A stretch of DNA of 64,000 nucleotides from Enterococcus innesii (GCA_018982785.1 JAHHEN010000005.1:186001-250000), one strand, 5' to 3'; positions 36,528 through 45,953 are shown, counted from the first letter of the stretch. Numbers and translations: made by a program. The notes: generated by a model not told the origin, from the letters alone.

Positions 36528-37006
36528 TTACTTATGATAAGGTGCCCCCTATTGATTCGATACGCGCGATAAATCTGCTCCAATAAGATCAGTTTCATGA
36601 GTTGGTGCGGGTAGGTCATTTTGCCAAAGGAGATTTTGGCATCACTGCGAGTCATGACTTCTTGGCTTAAGCCTAGGGAACCGCCGATGACGAAGGTCAG
36701 TTGGCTTTTTCCTTGGATGCCGAGTTGATCGATTTGTTTGGCGAAGGCTTCGCTGGTGGGATTGGTGCCTTCGATTGCTAAGGCAAAGACATATTCGGTG
36801 TCTTTGATTTTGGCTAAAATGCGCTGGCCTTCTTTTTCTTTGATTTGCAGCATTTGGGCTTCACTCAAGGTTTCTGGCGCTTTTTCATCTGGTACTTCGA
36901 CAAACTCAAGCTTTGCGTATGCCCCCAATCGTTTGGCGTACTCGTTGATTCCTTGAACGAGGTACTTTTCTTTTAGTTTTCCTACTGTGACGATTTTGAT
37001 TTTCAT
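36528..37006 (-). CDS. rlmH: 23S rRNA (pseudouridine1915-N3)-methyltransferase, frameshifted near the end
   Basis: SPOUT-class methyltransferase acting on 70S ribosomes. The SAM-binding knot appears as [13 protein letters not shown] and [20 protein letters not shown]. As read, the protein ends [15 protein letters not shown]. Adding one G in the run complementary to 36545-36549 gives RINRGAPYHK and a stop at 36528-36530, exactly the family C-terminus and 159-residue length. That C-terminal Tyr-His segment is functionally important, so the read frame is probably an assembly error. Confidence 0.93.
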
Positions 37007-37378
37007 AGGTTCCTCCTCGTTATCCCCTTATTTTATGAAAATGTGGACAATGCTATCCACAACCTTTTACACACTTTGACTTTCTTTGAAATTCTTCTAT
37101 CTTATCTATAAAACTGTGACACTTCAACGATTTCTTCATCCACCCAACCAACCCCATCAAGATTGTCCACACACTGTGGAAAAAAAACCTTTGATTCTCC
37201 CCAGATTTCTCTGCTATTTTTATTCAAAAATGACCCGGTTTTGCGAAGAAAATTTCATCGTTTGAAACAGATTCTTACGCAACTTCTTCATATTTTTTTC
37301 AAAATCTCTTAGTAGACTAATCTCAGATAGAAGGAATATACTGATTATAACGAATTATTCATTAAGGGGGAAATAGTA
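37007..37378. other. Divergent rlmH/htrA intergenic region with DnaA-box-like motifs
   Basis: Four near-matches to TTATCCACA lie at 37042-37050 (reverse), 37053-37061, 37163-37171 and 37175-37183 (reverse), each with one mismatch. The htrA promoter must lie in the right half. No gene is seen. Confidence 0.5.
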
Positions 37379-38683
37379 ATGGCAAGAAAATATGTCACAC
37401 CAGGTAAGAAAACTTCTCCTGGTTTATTAAAACGATTAGGTATTGGGATTTTAGGCGGTATGGTCGGCGGATTATTGACCTTCGGCGGTCTGTATCTGGC
37501 AATGGGGTCATCTTTGACTTCAACCCCAGAAACCACGACTAACAGTGGGGTCCAAGATTCGAACGGACAAACTCAAGTATCCAATGTAAAACTAGATGTG
37601 ACTAGCGATGTCACTGAAGCAGTTGAAAAAGTACAAGATTCCGTCGTTTCCATCATTAATTTACAACAAAGTCAAAGCAACGATTGGAACAGCCTCTTTG
37701 GTCAGCAAGGTGGACAAAGTGAAGGCGATAGCCAAAGCGAAGACGACAGCGCCTTAGAAGCTTCTTCTGAAGGTAGTGGTGTCATCTACAAAATTGATGG
37801 CGACGATGCCTATGTCGTAACCAACAACCACGTAGTTGAAGGTCAAGATGGTTTGGAAGTTGTCTTAGCAGATGGTACAAAAGTCAAAGCTGAATTGGTA
37901 GGTACCGATTCTTACACAGACTTAGCCGTCTTAAAAATCTCTTCTGAAAAAGTTACAACTGCCGCAACATTTGGCGATTCAAGTGCCTTGAAAGTCGGCG
38001 AACCAGCAATCGCGATCGGTTCTCCTCTAGGCTCTGACTATGCAAACTCTGTGACACAAGGGATCGTGTCTTCCTTGAATCGTCAAGTAACAAGCCAAAA
38101 CGAATCTGGTGGTACGATCAGTATCAATGCGATCCAAACGGATGCTGCGATCAACCCAGGGAACTCAGGTGGTCCACTGATCAACGTTGATGGTCAAGTG
38201 ATTGGGATCAACTCAAGTAAAATCGCCAGCACCTCGGGCTCTGCTTCAGGCGTTAGTGTCGAAGGAATGGGCTTTGCGATCCCAAGTAACGATGTCGTTG
38301 AAATCATCAATCAACTAGAAGCAGACGGCAAAGTGGTCCGCCCTGCACTAGGTATCCAAACGATCGATTTAGGTTCCATCACATCACAACAACAAGAACA
38401 AATCTTGAAAGTTCCTTCATCTGTAACTTCAGGCGTTGTGATCTACTCAGTCAACAATGCAACACCAGCAGAACAAGCAGGATTGCAACAATATGACGTT
38501 ATCACGAAAATCGATGATACAGAAGTCAGCACAACAACTGATCTGCAATCTGCGTTGTACAAACACAAAGTCGGTGACACAATCACTGTAACCTTCTATC
38601 GTGGCGATGAAGAAAAAACAGCAGAAGTAAAACTTTCCGTTGATACATCGATCAACGAACAATCAACAGACAGCAGCAACTAA
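37379..38683 (+). CDS. htrA: HtrA-like serine protease (S1C) with PDZ domain
   Basis: Membrane-anchored surface protease for misfolded exported proteins. One transmembrane segment (about residues 17-42) precedes a Gln/Ser-rich linker. The catalytic triad is His in TNNHVVEG, Asp in YTDLAVLKI and Ser in NPGNSGGPLI. A single C-terminal PDZ domain follows (VIYSVNNATPAEQAGLQ). ATG follows AAGGGGGAAATAGTA. Next to rlmH, as in several Lactobacillales. Confidence 0.94.
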   Translation: MARKYVTPGKKTSPGLLKRLGIGILGGMVGGLLTFGGLYLAMGSSLTSTPETTTNSGVQDSNGQTQVSNVKLDVTSDVTEAVEKVQDSVVSIINLQQSQSNDWNSLFGQQGGQSEGDSQSEDDSALEASSEGSGVIYKIDGDDAYVVTNNHVVEGQDGLEVVLADGTKVKAELVGTDSYTDLAVLKISSEKVTTAATFGDSSALKVGEPAIAIGSPLGSDYANSVTQGIVSSLNRQVTSQNESGGTISINAIQTDAAINPGNSGGPLINVDGQVIGINSSKIASTSGSASGVSVEGMGFAIPSNDVVEIINQLEADGKVVRPALGIQTIDLGSITSQQQEQILKVPSSVTSGVVIYSVNNATPAEQAGLQQYDVITKIDDTEVSTTTDLQSALYKHKVGDTITVTFYRGDEEKTAEVKLSVDTSINEQSTDSSN

Positions 38684-38714
38684 TCACCAAAACCAATCAA
38701 AACAATCAAGAAAT

Positions 38715-38753
38715 GAACTGCCGCAAAAACAGGAAGCGGCAGTTCATTTTTTT
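38715..38753 (+). terminator. Terminator of htrA
   Basis: GAACTGCCGC / GCGGCAGTTC stem followed by ATTTTTTT. Confidence 0.88.
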
Positions 38754-39366
38754 AGGCTTTACCGACCGGAAAAGCTTCACCTACAACGGCATCTTGAGGC
38801 AGCTCAAGGATGCCTTTTTTCATTGGTGCACCTTCTAAATGTAGTTCTTTAGCAGAGCAGATCATTCCGAAGCTTTCTACGCCACGAAGCGTCCCCGGCC
38901 AAATCATCAAGCCATCTGGCATCATTGCGCCAGGTTTTGCGACAACGACTTTCAAGCCTTTACGGATATTGGCAGCGCCACAGACGATTTGCAAGACTTC
39001 CCCATCTCCAACTTCTGTTTCCGTGATAGACAGATGGTCGCTGTCTGGATGTTCCACACAAGATTTCACATAGCCAACAACGATTTTTGGTTCCGTATCT
39101 GCTGGCAGTTCTTCGCTGAATCCTGCTTCTTTGATCATGGTGTTCAATTGTTGGATTTGTTCTTTCGTCAACGTTACTTGACCACGGCCTTCGATCGTCA
39201 TTACTTCTGAGATCGCAAAAAAATTCCAGCCGACGATCGTGCCTTCTTCATTTTTGATTTGGGCAACATTGCCTTTGCGTTCGACGGTTTGTTCTAATCC
39301 TTTATCATCTGCTGTGATGGCAAGCAGTGTATCACTGACATATTCTTTGTTATAAGCAAAAATCAC
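38752..39366 (-). CDS. ytpR: YtpR family tRNA-binding domain protein
   Basis: Contains a C-terminal PheT-like OB-fold tRNA-binding domain (VGYVKSCVEHPDSDHLSITETEVG, IVCGAANIRKGLKVVVAKPGA) after an N-terminal DUF4479-type domain. GTG start follows AGGAGGAAAAAAC. Length 204 residues is standard. Firmicute genomes often place it near thioredoxin-like ytpP and pepA, as here. Cellular role is not well defined. Confidence 0.9.
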   Translation of the reverse strand: MIFAYNKEYVSDTLLAITADDKGLEQTVERKGNVAQIKNEEGTIVGWNFFAISEVMTIEGRGQVTLTKEQIQQLNTMIKEAGFSEELPADTEPKIVVGYVKSCVEHPDSDHLSITETEVGDGEVLQIVCGAANIRKGLKVVVAKPGAMMPDGLMIWPGTLRGVESFGMICSAKELHLEGAPMKKGILELPQDAVVGEAFPVGKA

Positions 39367-39640
39367 GTTTTTTCCTCCTTAGGTACTTACACATTCCGCC
39401 CATAATCTTAACAAATTTTTCGGCATCCGTCATGGAATTTCTTTGTTTTCCTTGAAATTCTAGTTATTTTCAAAGACAAAAAAGCCTGAAAACCAGCTAC
39501 TGCTCATTTGCTAAAGACAATGCTTCACTAGCGAGCAAAACCGCTGATTCTCAGGAACTTCCTTTTGTCACTTGTTACTACCATGCGAACTAAGGAAAAG
39601 AACACGGCAACGACAAGCTTATTTTTTCAAAAAAATGACC

Positions 39641-40102
39641 TTACGCTTTGGTTTCTTCAGGGGATACGATCAGCACGTCGCACCGGGCTTCACGGATAAC
39701 GAAGCTGGCGACACTCCCCATCATGAAGCGTTCCACGGCGTTTAGCCCGGATTGCCCCACCATGATCAAATCGATGTCGTATTGATCTGGTAATTGAGTG
39801 GCAAGAGCGTCTTTGATGGAGCCGTAAGCGACGATGCCTTCTACTAGATCAAAATCCACTGATTTTGCGTAGGCTTTACAGTCGTCGATCAGATTTTTCG
39901 CCGTATCTTTTTCTTGTTCCAAGATGGAACTATCCAAAGGTGCATAGCCCATCATGGTCGGTACTTGCTGATCGATGATCGTTGCGGCATAGACCTTCCC
40001 TTGATTTCGACGAGCGACTTCCACTGCTTTTTTGAAGGCAGACATCGCTTGATCTGACCCATCGATCCCTACTAAAATGTTTTGATATCTTTGTGCTTCC
40101 AT
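39641..40102 (-). CDS. Universal stress protein UspA family
   Basis: Single-domain Usp of 153 residues. It opens with ILVGIDGSDQAMSAFKKAV, and the ATP-binding motif appears as GQSGLNAVERFMMGSVASFV. It lies 12 bp after the thioredoxin-like gene and follows GGAGGGGAAAAAG. It is probably induced under stress, a family-level expectation. Confidence 0.92.
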   Translation of the reverse strand: MEAQRYQNILVGIDGSDQAMSAFKKAVEVARRNQGKVYAATIIDQQVPTMMGYAPLDSSILEQEKDTAKNLIDDCKAYAKSVDFDLVEGIVAYGSIKDALATQLPDQYDIDLIMVGQSGLNAVERFMMGSVASFVIREARCDVLIVSPEETKA

Positions 40103-40114
40103 CTTTTTCCCCTC

Positions 40115-40435
40115 CTATGCTGATTGTACGCTGGTTAAAAAGGCTTCGATCTCTTCTTTGGTTTTGCGATCCTTGTTGACTAACCGTCCCAGCTCCTTGC
40201 CGTCTTCGATGACGACGAGGCTAGGAATACCAAAAATGTTCCATTCAACCGCTACATCCATGTATTCATCACGGTCGACTTCGATAAATTGAAGATCTGG
40301 AAAGTCCGCTTCGATCTCAGGCAATTGCGGTTTGATGTAGCGGCAATCCCCACACCAATCGGCGGTGAAAAAGAAGACATTTTTGCCTTTCTCCACATAT
40401 GTTGCTAACTCTGCTAAATCTTTTGGAATAATCAA
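40115..40435 (-). CDS. Thioredoxin family protein (YtpP-like)
   Basis: Disulfide oxidoreductase of 106 residues. The active site is TADWCGDCRYIKP with Cys at positions 28 and 31, and cis-Pro in FGIPSLVVI. The WCGDC variant is typical of YtpP. The TTG start follows GGTGAGAAT. Located between usp and pepA, co-directional with both. Confidence 0.9.
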   Translation of the reverse strand: MIIPKDLAELATYVEKGKNVFFFTADWCGDCRYIKPQLPEIEADFPDLQFIEVDRDEYMDVAVEWNIFGIPSLVVIEDGKELGRLVNKDRKTKEEIEAFLTSVQSA

Positions 40436-40516
40436 ATTCTCACCACTTTCTTTTCTTTAAGTATACACCTTTCTTTCAGGGACTACCAACTGACATGCTG
40501 ATCTTAGAACCCCTGC

Positions 40517-40550
40517 AGAAAAAAAGAGACAACGGGTTGCTGTCTCTTTG
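40517..40550 (-). terminator. Terminator of pepA
   Basis: Minus-strand AAAGAGACA / TGTCTCTTT stem followed by a T-run. Confidence 0.8.
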
Positions 40551-40567
40551 CTTTCGTTCGTTCTCGC

Positions 40568-41650
40568 TTATTGTCCTGCCAAAATCGTATCAACGGTTGA
40601 ACGATCCAAACCTTTCAAGACTTGAATCACCATTTCCCGTGCCGCTTCATAATCAGCGATACTGAATAGGGTTTGGTGGGTATGGATGTATCGTCCAGGA
40701 ACACCGATAACTGAACTTGGGATCCCTTCATTTGCCATGTGTGCCGCACCAGCGTCGGTACCACCTTTTGAAACAAAGTATTGGTAAGGAATGTTGTTGC
40801 TTTCTGCTGTATCCAACAAGAATTCTTTCATCCGCGGCAACATGATCATGCCTGGATCATAGATTCGCATCAAAGTCCCGGCTCCTAGATGACCAAAGGT
40901 GCCATTTTTCGTGACTGTGTCATCTGCTGGCGAGCAATCGACCGCAAAGAACAAGTCTGGTTTGAATTTCGTCACAGACGGACGGGAACCCCGTAAGCCG
41001 ACTTCTTCTTGAACGTTGGCACCAGCAATCAGCGTATGGCCTAACGTTTCCTCTTTCAAGGCTTCAAGTGCTTCTAATACGACCGCACAGCCGTAACGGT
41101 TGTCCCAAGCTTTCGAGATGATGTTTTTCCCATTGGCTGTTTTGATGGTTTCCACTTGGGGGACGATCGTATCGCCAGGACGTACACCAAAGCTTTCTGC
41201 TTCTTCTTTTGATTCAAACCCAGCATCAAACAAAATATCTGTCACTTCGACATTTTTCTGACCGCTGCTTCCTCGCAACAAATGTGGCGGTACTGAAGAA
41301 GAAACGCATGGGTAATCGCCCTTCGCTGTTTTCAATGTAAACCGTTGAGCAGAAACCACATAGGGATTCCATCCGCCTAAAGGAGTGACTTTGAATAAGC
41401 CGCGATCGGTGATCGTCGTCAATAAGAAGCCAACTTCGTCCATGTGAGCAGCTAACATCACTCGTGGTGCATCTGCTTCTTGGTGGTGACGCAAACCGAA
41501 GATGCCGCCTAAGCCATCTTGTTGGATTTCATCTACCAAGGGGGTCATCGCTTCACGCATATACGCGCGCACGTCGTGTTCAAACCCGCTGGTTCCTTGT
41601 AACTCCGTTAGTTCTTTGATACGTTGAAATGTTTTTTCTTCCATGATCAT
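40568..41650 (-). CDS. pepA: Glutamyl aminopeptidase, M42 family
   Basis: Dinuclear-zinc aminopeptidase releasing N-terminal Glu/Asp. Metal ligands show in LAAHMDEVGF, AWDNRYG, VQEEVGLRG, AVDCSP and the late GRYIHT. 360 residues is typical of PepA. The start is either the first ATG (41650) or the ATG two codons on (41644); neither has a strong ribosome site. Divergent from the PepSY gene, a conserved arrangement in the group. Confidence 0.92.
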   Translation of the reverse strand: MIMEEKTFQRIKELTELQGTSGFEHDVRAYMREAMTPLVDEIQQDGLGGIFGLRHHQEADAPRVMLAAHMDEVGFLLTTITDRGLFKVTPLGGWNPYVVSAQRFTLKTAKGDYPCVSSSVPPHLLRGSSGQKNVEVTDILFDAGFESKEEAESFGVRPGDTIVPQVETIKTANGKNIISKAWDNRYGCAVVLEALEALKEETLGHTLIAGANVQEEVGLRGSRPSVTKFKPDLFFAVDCSPADDTVTKNGTFGHLGAGTLMRIYDPGMIMLPRMKEFLLDTAESNNIPYQYFVSKGGTDAGAAHMANEGIPSSVIGVPGRYIHTHQTLFSIADYEAAREMVIQVLKGLDRSTVDTILAGQ

Positions 41651-41935
41651 TCGAGAAACACGTATCGGTTGTTTGCTGCCCTAAAGAAACAAAGCTGCTT
41701 TTTTGAAAAAGCAACGCTTGCTGTGGCTGTGTTTTCCAGCAATTTTTGGGTGAAACAACGGATGTGCTCTCTTCCTCCTTATTCCTACTGATATTCTTTA
41801 TTATAGCGCAAATTTCTATTGTTGGTTATTTTTCTTATAGAATATTTCTAAACTATGGTAAACTATTGTTAAGAGAACTTGTGCTTTCACCGAGATCACA
41901 ACATTCGGGAAAACTTACTTTAGGAGGGACATTAG

Positions 41936-42280
41936 ATGGAGAATGAGCATCCATTGCATTATTTTAAAAATGGACTGACCATCGGTTTAGGTCTTGGCTT
42001 TGCAGGAGGGATTTTTTCAACGATCTGGTTGAAGAAAAGGCAAGCCATGAATGCCGATGATGTCTTAGACAATATAAAAGCGGCGTTTATCAAAGAAGGA
42101 CCGATCGAAGGTTCTTGGATCAATTTCGAAAAACAACCTTTGCGCAAATTTGCGATCACTTCCCAAGGATATACTGGCGGCATCACCCGCACCGAAGACG
42201 GGCAGCTTGTCACCTATGAATTTTTGGCAGATGCTCATACCGGCACCGTCTTAGATATCCAACGAGCAATCGTGGAATAA
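41936..42280 (+). CDS. Small membrane-anchored PepSY-like protein
   Basis: 114 residues: one N-terminal transmembrane segment (about 12-32) and a PepSY-type domain (AFIKEGPIEGSWINFEK, then YEFLADAHTGTVLDIQRA). TTTAGGAGGGACATTAG precedes the ATG. PepSY domains are linked to protease inhibition or regulation; here it stands opposite pepA. A terminator follows. Confidence 0.8.
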   Translation: MENEHPLHYFKNGLTIGLGLGFAGGIFSTIWLKKRQAMNADDVLDNIKAAFIKEGPIEGSWINFEKQPLRKFAITSQGYTGGITRTEDGQLVTYEFLADAHTGTVLDIQRAIVE

Positions 42281-42291
42281 TCACTGCACTT

Positions 42292-42325
42292 ACAACCAGC
42301 TTCTTAAGAGGCTGGTCTTTTTTCT
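42292..42325 (+). terminator. Terminator after the PepSY gene
   Basis: ACCAGCTTCTT / AAGAGGCTGGT stem followed by CTTTTTTC. Confidence 0.82.
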
Positions 42326-42340
42326 TTTTAAGCAGTGCTT

Positions 42341-43375
42341 TTACTGGAGCAAAGTCGCAAGGTCCAATACCACGACTTCATCGATGCTGCCGCCTTTTTG
42401 CCGATACGCCCATGCCCCACTTTCAAACAAGCAGTACAGCTGCCCTTTTTCTACCACGATCTGTTCAAGGTAATGGGGAAACTTGATGCGCCGCAACGCA
42501 TGTTTGCGGGTCAGCACCGTTGCATCCTTTGGAAAGACCCATAACTCCGCCGACCCTGGTCCAAAAGAACGTGCCAGCAACATGTATTCAGTGGTAAAGG
42601 CGATACTTTGGACTTTCGTGGTGGTGACCCTTCTCTTACGCGGCTTGATGCGAGGAGACGCTTTGCGACCGTTGGCTGAAAGAACAGGCAGCGGATAATT
42701 CGCCACCACGCCCCCTTGTTTCAAGGCAAAGGTTCCTGAGACAAGTTCACCGCTATCGGCTGCCAAATAGGAGCTGTGAGTGATCCCTGCCAATTCGATG
42801 ACTTGCTGATAAGCGATAGGCTGATTGGTTGCCAAGGAATCATCTTCCAGCAGTTTCTGCAGAGAAACACACGCCACGCGCCCCATTCCTTTTCCAGTGA
42901 TGGTTAGCCACAGCAATTGCGTTGCTCGATCAAAGACTAATCCGCCGACATGGGGGCGTTTTGGCAGAATCACCGTTTTCAGATGCCGCCCGCTCGTTCT
43001 TTCTATTATATAAAGCTGTGAGTGATGTTCCTGCTGCGAACAGTACGCAGAGAGGAACAAATAGTCCTCTGAAACGGCCAACCCTTGTGGGGTCATTGCC
43101 TGACACTGATCCGCATGCTTGTGCGGCCTCGTTTCTGCTTTCGCCGTTGCCGTCGTTGCCACTGCGGCAGTGGCTTCTTTTAAACCGGGAACCAAAAGGA
43201 CTGCTTCCCTTTTTGCCCCGGCTGCCAGCCACGCTTGCCGCACCCTGGGATAACGCTTCAGCTGGGCTACCAGCGCTTGATTGTGGCGCGTATGTCGGTG
43301 CTTTTTTAGCCAGTACACCACAAAAAGGCCAACCACAAACACGCCCAAAAGCAGCAAGCACTCTGTTTGTCTCAT
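42341..43375 (-). CDS. Membrane-anchored beta-propeller-like protein of unknown function
   Basis: N-terminal membrane anchor (residues 5-23: CLLLLGVFVVGLFVVYWL), an Ala/Thr-rich linker, then repeats with a propeller-like pattern (GLAVSEDYLFLSAYC, GGLVFDRATQLLWLTITG, SIAFTTEYMLLARSFG). The domain faces either side of the membrane; topology is not decided. The gene is noticeably richer in GC than its neighbours. No enzyme motif is seen. Confidence 0.65.
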   Translation of the reverse strand: MRQTECLLLLGVFVVGLFVVYWLKKHRHTRHNQALVAQLKRYPRVRQAWLAAGAKREAVLLVPGLKEATAAVATTATAKAETRPHKHADQCQAMTPQGLAVSEDYLFLSAYCSQQEHHSQLYIIERTSGRHLKTVILPKRPHVGGLVFDRATQLLWLTITGKGMGRVACVSLQKLLEDDSLATNQPIAYQQVIELAGITHSSYLAADSGELVSGTFALKQGGVVANYPLPVLSANGRKASPRIKPRKRRVTTTKVQSIAFTTEYMLLARSFGPGSAELWVFPKDATVLTRKHALRRIKFPHYLEQIVVEKGQLYCLFESGAWAYRQKGGSIDEVVVLDLATLLQ

Positions 43376-43452
43376 TGATTGGCCTCCTTGATGAATTCCC
43401 TCTTGTCGGCTGATTTATCAGCCGCTTATTGTTTGTCTAGCTGCAATAATGC

Positions 43453-43854
43453 TTAGACTACTTGTACTTCGACATCAATGTTGCCACGAGTTGCCCGAGA
43501 ATACGGACAAAAATCGTGCGCTTCTTCTGCGATTTTCTCCGCTTCGGCTTTTTCAACGCCTGGTAACGATACTTCTAAAATCACGCCGATTTGGTAACTA
43601 CCGTCCTCATGCTGATACAAAGACACTCTTGCTTTAACTTCGGATTCGGATTCGATGTTATGCTCTTTCAACATATGCTGTACGGCACCGTTGAAGCATG
43701 AAGCATAGCCTGCGGCAAATAATTGTTCTGGGTTAGTCCCTTCACTATGAAGACCCGGTTTGTCAATTTTCAGGTGAAAACTGCCATTTGGTGCTTCGAC
43801 CTCTCCGACACGACCGCCTCGATTGATCATCGCTGTTTCATATTGCTTTTTCAT
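43453..43854 (-). CDS. Organic hydroperoxide resistance protein (Ohr/OsmC family)
   Basis: Thiol peroxidase of 133 residues. The two active Cys lie in GYASCFNGAV and HDFCPYSRATRGN, and the N-terminus reads YETAMINRGGRVG. ATG 43852-43854 with GGAAGAGG upstream is chosen; the longer frame is not supported. No OhrR repressor is adjacent. Confidence 0.9.
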   Translation of the reverse strand: MKKQYETAMINRGGRVGEVEAPNGSFHLKIDKPGLHSEGTNPEQLFAAGYASCFNGAVQHMLKEHNIESESEVKARVSLYQHEDGSYQIGVILEVSLPGVEKAEAEKIAEEAHDFCPYSRATRGNIDVEVQVV

Positions 43855-43947
43855 TGAACCTCTTCCTTTCTTTTTTTGACCTACTTCAAGTGTAACGACA
43901 ATTTCCCGATATGACAAAAGGATTGCTTGTACTTGTTTCTTGAAAAC

Positions 43948-43984
43948 AAAAAAGGCAAACCCAGAAACTCTGGATTTGCCTGTC
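43948..43984 (-). terminator. Terminator of the GlsB-like gene
   Basis: Minus-strand AGGCAAATCCAGA / TCTGGGTTTGCCT stem then TTTTTT. Confidence 0.85.
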
Positions 43985-44038
43985 TATTCGAGGTAATTGC
44001 TACCCGAAATAAATAAATGGAAACAATTGCTGAATGGA

Positions 44039-44287
44039 CTAGCCGTTTGAACGTCCTAAGAAGAATGAAACAACAGCAACGACAATAACCGCACCAATAA
44101 TTGATGGGATGATTGCCATTCCAGCAAGTGATGGACCCCAAGAACCTAAGATCGCTTGTCCAATAGCTGAACCTACTAAACCTGCAACGATGTTGGCGAT
44201 CCAACCCATTGATCCACCTTTATTTGTGATAGCTCCGGCGATCAAACCGATAATAGCTCCTACGATTAATACCCATAACCAATGCAT
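44039..44287 (-). CDS. GlsB/YeaQ/YmgE family stress membrane protein
   Basis: 82-residue protein with three glycine-rich transmembrane segments; GWIANIVAGLVGSAIGQAIL is the family core. In Enterococcus such proteins sit with general-stress (Gls24) genes and tolerate bile and starvation stress; here it is alone. GAAGGAGAAAAAT precedes the ATG. Confidence 0.9.
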   Translation of the reverse strand: MHWLWVLIVGAIIGLIAGAITNKGGSMGWIANIVAGLVGSAIGQAILGSWGPSLAGMAIIPSIIGAVIVVAVVSFFLGRSNG

Positions 44288-44477
44288 ATTTTTCTCCTTC
44301 TTTCTTTTAAGTAGTTATTACACATATTATGTTACGCTTAATCCCCGTTTTAGACAAAAGATTTGCACTCAATTTGCAAAAAAAATTTTCAAACCTTGTT
44401 ATATTAACGTTTATCAGCACTTCTTAATTATCGTTGTAAGAGCTTTAATTCGTTTTTTTTAGTATTGGTGCATTTTT

Positions 44478-44520
44478 TGAAATCGTTTTATTTTGTATTT
44501 TGTATCTTATCCGCTAAACT
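44478..44520 (+). promoter_or_regulatory. Promoter and cre-like site for the sugar ABC operon
   Basis: cre-like TGAAATCGTTTTAT (44478-44491, 12/14) abuts -35 TTGTAT (44493-44498), 16-bp spacer, -10 TAAACT (44515-44520). Confidence 0.5.
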
Positions 44521-44573
44521 GAGGAAGAACCACTCTTATTTTGTCAGATAATTGGCACTTTTCACTCCTCGAT

Positions 44574-44587
44574 CAGTCCTAGGACTG
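44574..44587. repeat. Perfect 14-bp palindrome in the ABC leader
   Basis: CAGTCCTAGGACTG lies between the likely promoter and the leader terminator; operator or RNA hairpin. Confidence 0.5.
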
Positions 44588-44624
44588 CTATCTTTTCAGA
44601 ACTTCAGCTATTTTTCATTGGGGG

Positions 44625-44658
44625 ACGTTTCGATCGTTTTCGATTGGAAACGTTTTTT
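44625..44658 (+). terminator. Leader terminator (putative attenuator) before the ABC operon
   Basis: ACGTTTC-G-ATCG / CGAT-TG-GAAACGT stem with TTTT loop and a six-T tail, only about 35 bp before the binding-protein start. No co-directional gene lies upstream, so it should act as an attenuator or end a short leader RNA. Confidence 0.7.
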
Positions 44659-44693
44659 TGAACAAAAATCATTCAATAAAGGAGAGGAACAAA

Positions 44694-45953
44694 ATGAACA
44701 AAAAAATAGGGTATTCAATTTTGTCTTTAGCGGCAGTGATGTTGGGGGTCGCTGGATGCGGCAGTGGTGACAGTGCCAGCGACAGCAAACAGATCCGTAT
44801 GTTCGTTTCTGGAGATACCAGTGAAGGCGGCGCTTATTCGAAAATGGCGGAAAAATACAAGGAAGAAACTGGTGTGACTGTCGAAGTCACCGATGTGCCT
44901 TATGCGGACTTGCTGACAAAGATCACCAAAGCTGTTCAAGCAGATGATGCGCCAGAGGTCGTGCGGGTTTCTACCGTTCAACCTGACTGGAATGACTATC
45001 TGATGGATCTATCAGACATCGCCAGTGAGGCAAAAACATTGGAATCGATGACGATCAAAGATGAAGCAGATGTCGTCAAAGCGCTCCCTTCCGATGTCAC
45101 TGCCACTGGGTTGTTTATCAATACGGATTTGTTTGACGAAGCTGGTGTGACCTACCCCACTTCGGAAGAAGACATTTGGACTTGGGATGAATTTTTAACT
45201 GCGATCAATGAAGTCGTTGAAAAAACCGATGCCAAATACGGCATGGTCATGGACGCGTCGGATCACCGTTTACGGGCTTTCACCTATCAATACGGGGGAC
45301 AAGATTTCTTTTTAGATGACAGCGGTGATTCTTATACGACCGATGATGCTACGAAAGCGGCTTTGCAAAAATTTGTGGATTTGAACAATGACGAAGTGAT
45401 GCCAAAATCGGTTTGGACCTCTGGAGAAGATGCTTCTGCTATGTTCAAGAGCGGCCGTGTTCCAGCTTACTTTTCTGGCAGCTGGCAGATCGTTGATTTT
45501 TCTACCAACATCAGCAACTTTAACTGGCAATCCACCTATTCTCCTTATGAAGAGACCCGCGCGGTAAATATGGGCGGCAACTTCATCACTGGCTTCAACA
45601 ATAGTAAAAACAGTGAAGAAGGCGAAAAATTCATCAAATGGTTGTACGAAGAAGAAAATTACAAACAGCTTTGTACCTATGCTGGCTACTTACCTGCGGT
45701 GGAAGATTTGACGGTCGATTATGAACAAGGTCAGGATGCTTATGAAATCTACAACCAAGAGATCGCAGCCGCTGCTCAACCAATCAGCAGCAAGCAAACC
45801 ACCGATCAAGTGACGATGAGTATGAAAGGCTACACTGGATTGACAGGGGCTTACCGTGATGCCATCGTGCAAGTATTAAATGATGAAATTACATTAGATG
45901 AGGCAATCGACAAGACGATCAAGGATTACAATGATGGGTTTTTGAAGAAATAA
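44694..45953 (+). CDS. Sugar ABC transporter substrate-binding lipoprotein (family 1)
   Basis: Lipid-anchored extracellular binding protein of 419 residues. The signal peptide ends at lipobox VAGC. The mature part (IRMFVSGDTSEGGAYSKMAE, then FSGSWQIVDF) fits maltose/oligosaccharide-type binding proteins. ATG 44692-44696 region: start 44694 follows AAAGGAGAGGAACAAA. Two permease genes follow. No ATPase is encoded, so a shared MsmK/MalK-like ATPase is expected. Sugar unknown. Confidence 0.88.
   Translation: MNKKIGYSILSLAAVMLGVAGCGSGDSASDSKQIRMFVSGDTSEGGAYSKMAEKYKEETGVTVEVTDVPYADLLTKITKAVQADDAPEVVRVSTVQPDWNDYLMDLSDIASEAKTLESMTIKDEADVVKALPSDVTATGLFINTDLFDEAGVTYPTSEEDIWTWDEFLTAINEVVEKTDAKYGMVMDASDHRLRAFTYQYGGQDFFLDDSGDSYTTDDATKAALQKFVDLNNDEVMPKSVWTSGEDASAMFKSGRVPAYFSGSWQIVDFSTNISNFNWQSTYSPYEETRAVNMGGNFITGFNNSKNSEEGEKFIKWLYEEENYKQLCTYAGYLPAVEDLTVDYEQGQDAYEIYNQEIAAAAQPISSKQTTDQVTMSMKGYTGLTGAYRDAIVQVLNDEITLDEAIDKTIKDYNDGFLKK

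Noticed and set aside
41746-41946. Plus-strand open frame with a hydrophobic start just before the PepSY gene
   Set aside because: It overlaps the PepSY ribosome site and start in another frame and covers the promoter region.
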